Shown: in pieces, positions 1 to 5,746 of the stretch | How positions within the stretch are numbered: the first letter of the stretch is position 1 | Layout of the letters: every line of letters begins with the position of its first letter | Source: JAAZDN01 sp964440875 | GTDB taxonomy: Bacteria; Bacillota_I; Bacilli_A; Erysipelotrichales; Erysipelotrichaceae | NCBI GenBank assembly: GCA_964440875.1 | Contig: CAYTTS010000047.1 | Coordinates: 1-8,688 of the forward strand | Length of the DNA stretch: 8,688 bases | Reading direction: 5' to 3' | The notes under the pieces: generated by a model | Seen by the model: only the letters and a program-made list of their open reading frames with translations | What the model was told of the DNA's origin: nothing | Database searches by the model: none | Position numbers and translations under genes: made by a program

Positions 1-21
1 GAAATATAGTATATTTAAATA

Positions 22-30
22 TGCTATAAT
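22..30 (+). promoter_or_regulatory. Extended -10 promoter of the tsaE operon
   Basis: A perfect TATAAT (25-30) is preceded by TG at 22-23, giving an extended -10 element. Any -35 box would fall at about positions 1-8, where nothing convincing is seen, but extended -10 promoters can work without one. The predicted transcript start near 37 leaves a leader of only about 11 nt, which contains the ribosome-binding site GAGGTG (38-43) of tsaE. Confidence 0.6.
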
Positions 31-47
31 AAATAACGAGGTGAAGC

Positions 48-500
48 ATGGAAATTATATCAGAGAATTCAAATAAACAATTATTAATTGGAGAATGTAT
101 TGGTAAAAATATTACGGAAAAGACAGTTATATTGCTAGATGGTGAACTTGGAGCAGGAAAAACTACTTTGACCAAAGGTATTGGTAAAGCTTTAGATATA
201 GTTCAAGCAATTAACTCACCTACATTTACAATCGCAAAACAATATGAAGGTAACAAAGTCCTAAATCATCTAGATGTATATCGTTTAGAAGGTTTAGATG
301 AAGATATTGGGATTGAAGATTATCTTGATGAGGAAGAAGTTTTAGTTATTGAGTGGAGTAAATTCATTGATACATCGGTATTTGATGAGTACTTACACAT
401 TCAAATAGATTATCTAGATGATCATAGAAAATTAACATTTAAAGCAAAAGGTGAATATCACCAACAATTAGTAGAGAAGGTAGCAGCATGTATTATTTAG
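48..500 (+). CDS. tsaE: TsaE, ATPase of the tRNA t6A37 threonylcarbamoyl transferase complex
   Basis: TsaE is the P-loop ATPase that works with TsaB and TsaD to put the threonylcarbamoyl group on A37 of ANN-decoding tRNAs; its ATP hydrolysis is thought to reset the TsaB-TsaD complex. The 150-residue length is normal for the family. Visible motifs are the Walker A loop GELGAGKTT (residues 32-40), the SPTF signature (57-60), HLDVYRL (74-80) and the EW pair (102-103) of the VIEWSK segment. The protein is cytosolic, with no signal or membrane segment. The start is supported by GAGGTG at 38-43, a few bases upstream. The last 13 nt, including the TAG stop, overlap tsaB, so translation is probably coupled. 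It is the first gene of a four-gene operon that resembles B. subtilis ydiB-ydiC-ydiD-gcp. Confidence 0.95.
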   Translation: MEIISENSNKQLLIGECIGKNITEKTVILLDGELGAGKTTLTKGIGKALDIVQAINSPTFTIAKQYEGNKVLNHLDVYRLEGLDEDIGIEDYLDEEEVLVIEWSKFIDTSVFDEYLHIQIDYLDDHRKLTFKAKGEYHQQLVEKVAACII

Positions 501-1048
501 GTATTGATACAACGAATAAATATTTAGTAGTTAGTATTTTTAACGATGAGGAAATTTTATATTTTTATCAAGAAGAAGCAAATAGAAATGTGAGCGAGAA
601 CCTTAATCTAGAAATAGATAAAGCATTTAAAAAACTTAATATTAAACCAAAAGACTTAACTGCAGTTGTTGTAACTCGTGGACCAGGTAGTTTTACTGGT
701 GTTAGAATTGGTTTAAGTGTTGCTAAAGTATTAGCAATGATTTTAAATATTGATTTATACTCTGTTTCAAGTAACGATTATTACTCGGGAAATACTTTAC
801 TACCCGTAATACTGGATGCTAGAAGTAAAAAGGTTTTTTATGGGAAATATACTAATGGAATTTTAAGTGAAGAAATTATTTCAATTGATGATTTAGAAGA
901 TTTAGAAAGTGTTAAAGGAGAAGGTTCTTTAATTGGATTAGAGGATGATTTCGCTAATTTAGATAAAAACTTTTTAATTATAAAAGATAAGTGGAGAAAA
1001 GAATCAGCACTTGATGCTGTACCTACTTATCTAAAGAGAAATATATGA
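488..1048 (+). CDS. tsaB: TsaB, non-catalytic scaffold of the t6A complex (short form)
   Basis: TsaB is an ASKHA-fold paralogue of TsaD that lacks catalysis and dimerises with TsaD to form the core of the bacterial t6A synthase. The N-terminus has the phosphate-1-like motif GIDTT (5-9). The family signature GPGSFTGVRIGL lies at 65-76 and DAR at 110-112. The C-terminus ends in a PTYLKR segment, as is usual in TsaB. Where many Firmicutes homologues read NHS near residue 34, this one reads NVS, so the histidine is absent; TsaB is not expected to bind the TsaD metal, so this is not a loss of activity. At 186 residues it is shorter than the roughly 220-240 usual for the family, with shortening in the C-terminal half. 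GAGAAGG at 474-480 supports the ATG. Its TGA stop shares ATGA with the rimI start. Confidence 0.93.
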   Translation: MYYLGIDTTNKYLVVSIFNDEEILYFYQEEANRNVSENLNLEIDKAFKKLNIKPKDLTAVVVTRGPGSFTGVRIGLSVAKVLAMILNIDLYSVSSNDYYSGNTLLPVILDARSKKVFYGKYTNGILSEEIISIDDLEDLESVKGEGSLIGLEDDFANLDKNFLIIKDKWRKESALDAVPTYLKRNI

Positions 1049-1491
1049 TATTTAAAGAAATAAAAGCTGAGCATATTTATGAAATGCTTCCAATTGAAGA
1101 ATCATCATTTAAAGATCCATGGGATTATAAGATACTTTATGAAGAAATAAGAATAAATCCTAATAGTAATTATATAGGTTTATTTATAGAAGATGAACTT
1201 GTCGCTTATATTGGCTATTGGTTTATGGTAGATTACTATGACATTGCTAATTTAGCTGTGAAGACAGAATATAAAAAACAAGGTCTAGCTTCTAAACTTT
1301 TAGAAGAGATTGAAAGACTAGCTAAAGAAGATGGTATTGAAAATATATTTTTAGAAGTAAGTGTACATAATGAAGCAGCAATAAACTTATATTTAAAACA
1401 TGGTTATAAAAAATTAAAAGTAATAAAGAATTATTATACAGTATTAAAAGAAGATGCATTTTTGATGCAAAAGGAGGTTAACAATGACTGA
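1045..1491 (+). CDS. rimI: RimI-type GNAT N-alpha-acetyltransferase
   Basis: This is a 148-residue GNAT-fold protein. In enterics RimI uses acetyl-CoA to acetylate the N-terminal alanine of ribosomal protein S18; in Firmicutes the substrate range is less certain. The acetyl-CoA pyrophosphate-binding motif A is seen as KKQGLASKLL (77-86), fitting Q/R-x-x-G-x-A/G. The next strand ends in LEVSVHNEAA, whose E104 matches the general-base position of RimI. The conserved Y116 of the NLYLKHGY segment matches the general acid. The N-terminal PIEESSF...PW segment (16-26) is also typical. The gene overlaps tsaB by 4 nt and tsaD by 8 nt. Its upstream ribosome-binding site is weak (AAGAGA near 1033-1038), so it probably relies on coupling. 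Clustering of rimI with tsaB and tsaD is common in Firmicutes and does not show that it acts on the t6A complex. Confidence 0.9.
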   Translation: MIFKEIKAEHIYEMLPIEESSFKDPWDYKILYEEIRINPNSNYIGLFIEDELVAYIGYWFMVDYYDIANLAVKTEYKKQGLASKLLEEIERLAKEDGIENIFLEVSVHNEAAINLYLKHGYKKLKVIKNYYTVLKEDAFLMQKEVNND

Positions 1492-2497
1492 TGCAATTAT
1501 ACTAGCAATAGAAACAAGTTGTGATGAAACTGCATGTGCAGTAATTAAAAATGGAAAAGAAGTTTTAAGTAATATTGTTTTTAGTCAAATAGACTTTCAT
1601 AAACACTATGGTGGAGTTATACCTGAGAGTGCATCACGTATGCATACTGAAAACATCTCAAAAGTAATTGATCTAGCAATTAAAGAGTCCGGTATTACAA
1701 CTGATGATTTAGATGCAATTGCCTTTACTAAAGGACCAGGCTTAATTGGAGCACTACACATTGGTGTTGTAGCAGCTAAGACATTAGCATTTGCACTAGA
1801 TTTACCACTGATCGCAGTAAATCATTTATATGGTCATATTAAATCAAATGAATTAGAAAGTGAAGATCTTCAGTATCCATTACTATCATTAATTGTTTCA
1901 GGTGGTCATAGTGAATTAATACTATTCAAATCTGAATTTGACTATGAATTAATTGGACAAACAACAGATGATGCTATTGGAGAAGCCTTTGATAAAGTTG
2001 GGCGTGTAATGGAAATTCCATATCCAGGTGGAGTTGAGATTGATAAGCTATCTAAGTTAGGTAATCCAGTATATGAATTAAGTTTACCAAAAGCTGAAGG
2101 AGAATATAACTTCTCATTTAGCGGATTAAAATCAAGTGTTATTCAATTAGTTAATCGTGAAGAAAAAGCAGGTCGTGAAGTTAACAAAGCAGATCTAGCT
2201 ACTTCCTTTCAAAATGTTGCTGTTAAGCAGATTATTGATGTTACAGAACGATTAATAAAAGAAGTTGATATAAAAGAATTCGCAGTTTCTGGTGGTGTTT
2301 CTGCTAACTCAAAGATAAGATCTGAGATAAATAGACTAAGTGAAGAATATCCAAACATTAGATTCTCCTACCCACAAATGAAGTATTGTGGAGATAATGC
2401 TGCTATGATTGGTGCTGCAGCTTACACTATGTATAAAGAAAATTTATTCACAGATTTAAGTGATGGTGCTAAACCAGGTTACAGAAAGTTCTTTTAG
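1484..2497 (+). CDS. tsaD: TsaD, catalytic tRNA N6-adenosine threonylcarbamoyltransferase
   Basis: TsaD transfers threonylcarbamoyl from threonylcarbamoyl-AMP (made by TsaC/Sua5, not encoded here) to A37 of tRNAs reading ANN codons. All family motifs are intact: ETSCDET (10-16), PESASRMH (47-54), the metal-binding HxxxH as H114/H118 in NHLYGH, SGGHSEL (139-145), DDAIGEAFDKVGR (162-174), YPGG (180-183), FSFSGLKSS (210-218), SGGVSAN (269-275) and CGDNAAMIG (302-310), whose D304 is the third metal ligand. The 337-residue length is normal. A strong AAGGAGGT lies about 1470-1477, inside rimI, and sets the ATG; the gene overlaps rimI by 8 nt. No terminator is visible before rex, so read-through into rex is possible. 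B. subtilis has the ABC-F gene ydiF between gcp and rex; that gene is absent here. Confidence 0.97.
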   Translation: MTDAIILAIETSCDETACAVIKNGKEVLSNIVFSQIDFHKHYGGVIPESASRMHTENISKVIDLAIKESGITTDDLDAIAFTKGPGLIGALHIGVVAAKTLAFALDLPLIAVNHLYGHIKSNELESEDLQYPLLSLIVSGGHSELILFKSEFDYELIGQTTDDAIGEAFDKVGRVMEIPYPGGVEIDKLSKLGNPVYELSLPKAEGEYNFSFSGLKSSVIQLVNREEKAGREVNKADLATSFQNVAVKQIIDVTERLIKEVDIKEFAVSGGVSANSKIRSEINRLSEEYPNIRFSYPQMKYCGDNAAMIGAAAYTMYKENLFTDLSDGAKPGYRKFF

Positions 2498-2508
2498 TGC
2501 ACATTTGT

Positions 2509-2526
2509 TAGATAAACAATTCACAA
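2509..2526 (+). promoter_or_regulatory. Candidate Rex operator (autoregulation of rex)
   Basis: Compared with the Firmicutes Rex box TTGTGAA-N4-TTCACAA, the right half TTCACAA (2520-2526) is perfect, while the left half TAGATAA (2509-2515) matches at four of seven positions. A further TTGTTA lies just upstream (2505-2510), which overlaps and could serve in a different register. The perfect half lies exactly over the -35 box of the rex promoter, so a bound dimer would block RNA polymerase. This is an imperfect site and the assignment is inference. Confidence 0.4.
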
Positions 2527-2548
2527 GCAGCCAATTATGTGCTATTAT
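2520..2548 (+). promoter_or_regulatory. Promoter of rex
   Basis: A -35 TTCACA (2520-2525, one mismatch to TTGACA) is separated by 17 bp from a -10 TATTAT (2543-2548) that carries an extended TG at 2540-2541. Predicted transcription starts near 2555, almost on the ribosome-binding site AGGTGA (2554-2559). This argues for the downstream ATG at 2564 as the rex start. Confidence 0.55.
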
Positions 2549-2563
2549 GTAATAGGTGATAAT

Positions 2564-3190
2564 ATGAGTAAGCAAAAAATATCTGATTCAACTTTAAAGA
2601 GATATCCTATTTATTTAAAAGCCGTTAGAAAACTTAAAAATAATGGTGTAGAAAAAGTCATGTCTCATGAATTAAGTGACCTAGTAAAAATTAAACCGAC
2701 AACAATTCGTCGTGATTTTTCATTACTTGGAAAACTTGGGAAACAAGGATATGGTTACGATGTTGCACTATTAGAAGAAAGATTCAATGAAATATTAGGA
2801 ATGAACTTTGAAGAGAAGATTATAATAGTCGGAGTAGGTAACTTAGGAAAAGCATTAATAAATTATAATAAATGGGACTATGTAGTAGGAGCTGTTGTCG
2901 CTGGATTTGATATTGATCCAACTGATAAACAAGATCTATCTATACCAGTCTATAATGTTAATGACTTCGAGAAGTACATAACACCGGATGTTAAAATCGC
3001 AATTTTAACAGTGTCAGAAGACATCCAGGCCACAGTTGACAAATTAGTCGCTTGTGGTATAATTGGAATTGTCAACTTTACACATGAACATATCAATGCA
3101 CCAGAAGGTGTTGTTGTTCGTGAAGTAGACGTTGTTTCAAGTATTCAAGAAATCGTATTTGAGACATCTGATAGATATAACAATGATTAA
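2564..3190 (+). CDS. rex: Redox-sensing transcriptional repressor Rex
   Basis: Rex is a cytosolic homodimer that represses fermentation and respiration genes and leaves DNA when the NADH/NAD+ ratio rises. The 208-residue product has an N-terminal winged-helix domain (about 1-75), including TLKRYPIYLKAVRKL and the recognition segment KPTTIRRDFSLLGKLG (44-59). A Rossmann domain follows with the NAD(H) glycine motif GVGNLG (90-95) and the INAPEGVVVREVDV-type strand pair. A C-terminal helix (SIQEIVFE) probably swaps between subunits. I chose ATG 2564 because AGGTGA (2554-2559) precedes it and its MSKQKISDSTLKRYP fits the family N-terminus. An in-frame ATG at 2537 lies inside the promoter and has no ribosome-binding site. 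It has its own promoter and may also receive read-through from the tsa operon. Its stop codon is also the first base pairs of the following T-box. Confidence 0.95.
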   Translation: MSKQKISDSTLKRYPIYLKAVRKLKNNGVEKVMSHELSDLVKIKPTTIRRDFSLLGKLGKQGYGYDVALLEERFNEILGMNFEEKIIIVGVGNLGKALINYNKWDYVVGAVVAGFDIDPTDKQDLSIPVYNVNDFEKYITPDVKIAILTVSEDIQATVDKLVACGIIGIVNFTHEHINAPEGVVVREVDVVSSIQEIVFETSDRYNND

Positions 3191-3389
3191 AGACTAATTA
3201 TTTTAAAGTCTAAAGCGAACTTAGAGATGGTGGAAGCTAAGTGACAATTAAAATAATGATGAACACTTTATGAGTTTGCTTGGAGAAATTAAGTAGACAA
3301 GCACGTAGAATGGCGTTAACTTTTAAAGGTTCTTTTTTGAATGAATTAGGATGGTACCACGCATGACGTTCCTTGTTATGCGTTTTTTT
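3188..3389 (+). ncRNA. T-box riboswitch leader of asnS, specifier AAC (Asn)
   Basis: A T-box binds uncharged tRNA and turns a terminator into an antiterminator. The T-box sequence TGGTACCACG lies at 3352-3361. Stem I can be folded: base TAAAG (3188-3192) with CTTTA (3266-3270), a 10-bp helix 3197-3206 with 3248-3257, the AGCGA bulge motif (3214-3218), and a distal stem CTTAG (3220-3224) with CTAAG (3237-3241) enclosing GGTGGAAG. The layout closely follows the B. subtilis glyQS leader as I recall it. In that register the specifier is AAC (3262-3264) followed by the usual A, which matches asnS. Stem III is TGCTTG (3277-3282) with CAAGCA (3298-3303). GCGT (3313-3316) can pair with ACGC (3359-3362) in the antiterminator. 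A weak -10-like TATAAC (3176-3181) inside rex would start transcription near 3188. Confidence 0.93.
3359..3389 (+). terminator. T-box-controlled intrinsic terminator upstream of asnS
   Basis: ACGCATGAC (3359-3367) pairs with GTTATGCGT (3375-3383) over 9 bp with one G-U, around a 7-nt loop, followed by a run of seven T (3383-3389). The 5' arm shares ACGC with the T-box antiterminator, so the two folds exclude each other. It also is the first terminator downstream of rex. Confidence 0.9.
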
Positions 3390-3407
3390 ATTTTAGAAGG
3401 AGGATAT

Positions 3408-4787
3408 ATGGAATTTGTAACAGTAAGAGAATTATATGAGATAGCCTATAGTCAATCACAGGTTGAATTAGATGGCTTAGAATATGTAGAACTACAAGGT
3501 TGGGTAAGAACTAACCGTGATAGTGGAAAGATTGGTTTTATCGAGTTTAATGATGGAACATACTTTAAGAGCACTCAAGTTGTTTATAACAATGACTTAA
3601 GTAATTTTGATGAGGTAACAAAATACAATACAGGAACAGCGTTAACTGTATCAGGTAAATTAGTATTAACACCTGATGCAAAACAACCATTTGAAATTAT
3701 TGCTAAGGAAATAATTTTAGAAGGTGATGTTGCTGAAGATTACCCACTACAAAAGAAACGTCATAGTTTTGATTACTTAAGAGAGATTGCTCACTTAAGA
3801 CCAAGAACAAATACTTTTAATGCAGTATTTAGAGTAAGATCAGTTCTTGCTATGGGAGTACATGAATTCTTCCAAAATCAAGGATTTGTATACTTACACT
3901 CACCAATCTTAACGACAAGTGATGGAGAAGGAACTGGACAAACATTTACAGTAACAACTAGATCAGATGGAAATTATGAAAAAGATTATTTTGGAAAACA
4001 TGCATTCTTAACAGGAACAGGCCAATTACATGCTGAGGCATTCATTATGGCATTTAGAGATGTTTACACTTTTGGCCCAACATTCAGAGCTGAAAAATCA
4101 AACACGAGCCGTCATGCATCAGAGTTTTGGATGATTGAACCTGAAATTGCATTTGCGGACTTAGATGATTGTTTAGACTTAATTGAAGATATGGTTAAAT
4201 ATTTAATTGAATATGTAATGAAAAACTGTGAAGCTGAGATGGAATTCTTTGACAAATTTATTGAAAAAGGATTAATTGAAAGATTAAATGCAGTTGTTGA
4301 AAGTGACTTTAAAATCATTACATATACTGAAGCAATTGATATTTTACTTGAATCAAATGAAAAATTTGAATTCCCAGTAGAGTGGGGAATGGATTTAAAA
4401 TCAGAACACGAAAGATATATTTGTGAGAAAGTAATTAATGGACCAGTATTCGTAAGAGACTATCCAAAAGATTTAAAACCTTATTACATGCGCGCAAACG
4501 AAGATGGTAAAACAGTTGCTGGATCAGACCTATTAGTTCCGGGAGTTGGAGAAATCGTAGGTGGATCACAGAGAGAAGAACGTAAGGACCTACTTGAAGC
4601 AAGACTAAGAGAAGAAGACGTAGACCCTGGATCAATCGAATGGTACTTAGATTTACGCCGTTACGGTGGAGTTAAACACGCAGGCTACGGACTTGGATTT
4701 GAGAGATTCTTAATGTATATTACAGGTATTAGTAATATTAGAGATGTCACACCATTCCCAAGAACAGTTAGACACTTAGAATTCTAA
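3408..4787 (+). CDS. asnS: Asparaginyl-tRNA synthetase
   Basis: AsnRS is a class IIb synthetase that charges tRNA-Asn with asparagine using ATP. The 459-residue protein has an N-terminal OB-fold anticodon-binding domain (about 20-120, with QGWVRTNRDSGKIGF). The catalytic core shows RHSFDYLREIAHLRPRTN, motif 2 FRAEKSNTSRH (226-236) followed by the EFWMIEPE segment, YPKDLKPYYMR, VPGVGEIVGGSQREER, and motif 3 GLGFER (428-433). By eye it is closer to the long, E. coli-like AsnRS form (466 residues) than to the shorter B. subtilis form (430). The start is ATG 3408 with AAGGAGG at 3397-3403; an in-frame ATG at 3351 lies on the T-box sequence and is not used. Expression is controlled by the upstream asparagine-specific T-box, which raises transcription when uncharged tRNA-Asn accumulates. 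A terminator follows directly, so it is probably monocistronic. Confidence 0.97.
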   Translation: MEFVTVRELYEIAYSQSQVELDGLEYVELQGWVRTNRDSGKIGFIEFNDGTYFKSTQVVYNNDLSNFDEVTKYNTGTALTVSGKLVLTPDAKQPFEIIAKEIILEGDVAEDYPLQKKRHSFDYLREIAHLRPRTNTFNAVFRVRSVLAMGVHEFFQNQGFVYLHSPILTTSDGEGTGQTFTVTTRSDGNYEKDYFGKHAFLTGTGQLHAEAFIMAFRDVYTFGPTFRAEKSNTSRHASEFWMIEPEIAFADLDDCLDLIEDMVKYLIEYVMKNCEAEMEFFDKFIEKGLIERLNAVVESDFKIITYTEAIDILLESNEKFEFPVEWGMDLKSEHERYICEKVINGPVFVRDYPKDLKPYYMRANEDGKTVAGSDLLVPGVGEIVGGSQREERKDLLEARLREEDVDPGSIEWYLDLRRYGGVKHAGYGLGFERFLMYITGISNIRDVTPFPRTVRHLEF

Positions 4788-4795
4788 AACTTTTT

Positions 4796-4830
4796 AAGAT
4801 GTTGGTATTTTATACTAACATCTTTTTCTT
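4796..4830 (+). terminator. Intrinsic terminator of asnS
   Basis: AGATGTTGGTA (4797-4807) pairs with TACTAACATCT (4813-4823) over 11 bp with one G-U, and A4796 can pair with T4824. The 5-nt loop is followed by TTTTTCTT. It begins 9 nt after the asnS stop. The 67 bp from here to the next promoter hold no gene I can support. Confidence 0.92.
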
Positions 4831-4897
4831 TTAGCTAAATTTACAGTAATAAATTTTATATTTAATAATTCCGTATGTGAGTAAATAATGAAACCCC

Positions 4898-4925
4898 TTG
4901 CAATATTATTTTAATATTATATAAT
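4898..4925 (+). promoter_or_regulatory. Promoter of the leader/ankyrin/EF-G-2 operon
   Basis: A -35 TTGCAA (4898-4903, four of six to TTGACA) is separated by 16 bp from a perfect -10 TATAAT (4920-4925). The predicted start near 4932 leaves a leader of about 16 nt before the small ORF at 4948, including its ribosome-binding site. The position just after the asnS terminator fits an independent transcription unit. Confidence 0.65.
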
Positions 4926-4935
4926 TGATTTATGA

Positions 4936-5001
4936 AGAGGTGGTAATATGTTTGCAGTAAAAAGTAGAGTTAGCGAAAAAGAGCATTTAATTACCATCTT
5001 T
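4936..5001 (+). promoter_or_regulatory. Long-range helix masking the leader-ORF ribosome-binding site
   Basis: Bases 4936-4947 (AGAGGTGGTAAT), which hold the Shine-Dalgarno sequence of the small leader ORF, pair with 4990-5001 (ATTACCATCTTT) over 12 continuous base pairs with two G-U pairs. The 42-nt loop is most of the leader ORF itself. Part of the 3' arm, TCTTT (4997-5001), could alternatively pair with AAAGA (5013-5017), the 5' arm of the following terminator. This is the four-segment arrangement expected of an attenuator, but the second pairing is only 5 bp. The role is inferred. Confidence 0.5.
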
Positions 5002-5013
5002 AATATGAACTAA
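4948..5013 (+). CDS. 21-residue leader peptide upstream of a terminator
   Basis: The ORF encodes 21 residues starting MFAVKSRVSEKEHL and ending in FNMN, with a TAA stop. I do not recognise the peptide. A good ribosome-binding site (AGAGGTGG, 4936-4943) precedes its ATG, and a convincing promoter ends 22 bp upstream. The stop codon (5011-5013) overlaps the 5' arm of an intrinsic terminator (5012-5041). A ribosome halted near the stop would therefore cover that arm and prevent termination, whereas a ribosome that leaves quickly would let it form. This is the layout of leader peptides that attenuate translation-stress or antibiotic-resistance genes, and the operon downstream does encode a ribosomal GTPase. 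An alternative is an independent small protein with its own terminator. Whether it is translated is not shown. Confidence 0.55.
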   Translation: MFAVKSRVSEKEHLITIFNMN

Positions 5014-5041
5014 AAGACGAACCATTGTGTCGTCTTTTTTT
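5012..5041 (+). terminator. Intrinsic terminator between leader ORF and ankyrin gene (candidate attenuator)
   Basis: AAAAGACGA (5012-5020) pairs with TCGTCTTTT (5030-5038) over 9 perfect bp around a 9-nt loop, with seven T at 5035-5041. It stands between the promoter at 4898-4925 and the ankyrin gene, and no second promoter is visible in the 24 bp to the ankyrin start. Transcription of the downstream genes must therefore pass through it. Confidence 0.8.
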
Positions 5042-5065
5042 GTACAAAATAAAGGAGGAATACAT

Positions 5066-5746
5066 ATGAACGAACTTGATTTAAAGTTTTTTGAAGGAGC
5101 GATTGCTCGTGATCTAAAAAGTGTAACTGAGGCCTTGGATGCAGGCGCAAATATTGATGTTGTAAATGCTGACAAAAGAACTGCCTTAATGCGTACAGCT
5201 AAACGTGGCTACAATGATGTAGTTGAACTTTTAATTGAACGTGGTGCCAAAACAAACTTACTAGATAAAAATAATAAAACAGCCCTAATGGGAGCAGCAA
5301 AAAATGGTCACTCTAAGATTGTTGAAATGCTAGTATCGCGAGATGCTGTTGTAAATCAAGCTGACTATCGTGGAAGAACAGCTTTAATGCGTGCTGCTTT
5401 TTTAGGGCATACTGATATAGTAGAATACTTAATTGAAAATAATGCCGATGTTAATATTGCCGATAACAAAGGAAGAACTGCATTAATGGACGCAGTTATC
5501 TCATTTAGAGTAGACGTAATTAACTTACTTCTATCATCTAAAGCACAAATAAATGCCCAAGATTATAATGGAGTAACAGCACTAATGCGTGCAAGTTATG
5601 CCGGATATCCAGAATTAATCAAGCTACTATTAGATGCAGGAGCTGATATTACAATTGTTGATAATGATGGTAGACTAGCTATTCATTATGTACGTACACA
5701 TAACTTTGAACAACTTAAACCATACTTGAAAGTTGAGGACAATTAA
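5066..5746 (+). CDS. Cytosolic ankyrin-repeat protein
   Basis: The 226-residue protein is almost entirely ankyrin repeats. An N-terminal capping repeat (about 1-38) is followed by five full repeats with exact 33-residue spacing, each opening with TALM at residues 39, 72, 105, 138 and 171. A C-terminal capping repeat starts at 204. The usual TPLH is replaced throughout by TALM, so the repeats look like one internally duplicated lineage. There is no signal peptide, membrane segment or enzyme domain, which points to a protein-binding role in the cytosol; the partner is unknown. The start is ATG 5066 with AAAGGAGGA (5051-5059); an in-frame GTG at 5027 lies in the terminator loop. Its stop TAA is directly followed by the ATG of the EF-G-2 gene, so the two are translationally coupled. 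The GTPase or the ribosome is a natural candidate partner, by context only. Confidence 0.9.
   Translation: MNELDLKFFEGAIARDLKSVTEALDAGANIDVVNADKRTALMRTAKRGYNDVVELLIERGAKTNLLDKNNKTALMGAAKNGHSKIVEMLVSRDAVVNQADYRGRTALMRAAFLGHTDIVEYLIENNADVNIADNKGRTALMDAVISFRVDVINLLLSSKAQINAQDYNGVTALMRASYAGYPELIKLLLDAGADITIVDNDGRLAIHYVRTHNFEQLKPYLKVEDN

Noticed and set aside
2537..2563. In-frame ATG that would add nine residues to Rex
   Set aside because: It lies within the rex promoter spacer, lacks a ribosome-binding site, and ATG 2564 is preceded by AGGTGA.
3191..3211. AGACT/AGTCT hairpin after rex as a rex terminator
   Set aside because: Only 5 bp with a 11-nt loop and no T tract, and it conflicts with the well-supported T-box Stem I.
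3351..3407. Upstream in-frame ATG that would lengthen AsnRS by 19 residues
   Set aside because: It lies on the T-box sequence and terminator, has no ribosome-binding site, and the added residues are not AsnRS-like; ATG 3408 has AAGGAGG.
4112..4318. Minus-strand ORFs (also 4435-4635, 4987-5175, 7158-7367, 8350-8550)
   Set aside because: All are short, lie antisense to well-supported genes, have no ribosome-binding site or family resemblance, and are explained as shadows of the coding strand.
4888..4914. 8-codon ORF (MKPLAILF) before the leader ORF
   Set aside because: It overlaps the -35 box of the leader promoter, has no convincing ribosome-binding site, and would need an upstream promoter that I cannot see.
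5027..5065. GTG start for the ankyrin protein
   Set aside because: It falls in the terminator loop and the extension translates the T tract; ATG 5066 has AAAGGAGGA at proper spacing.
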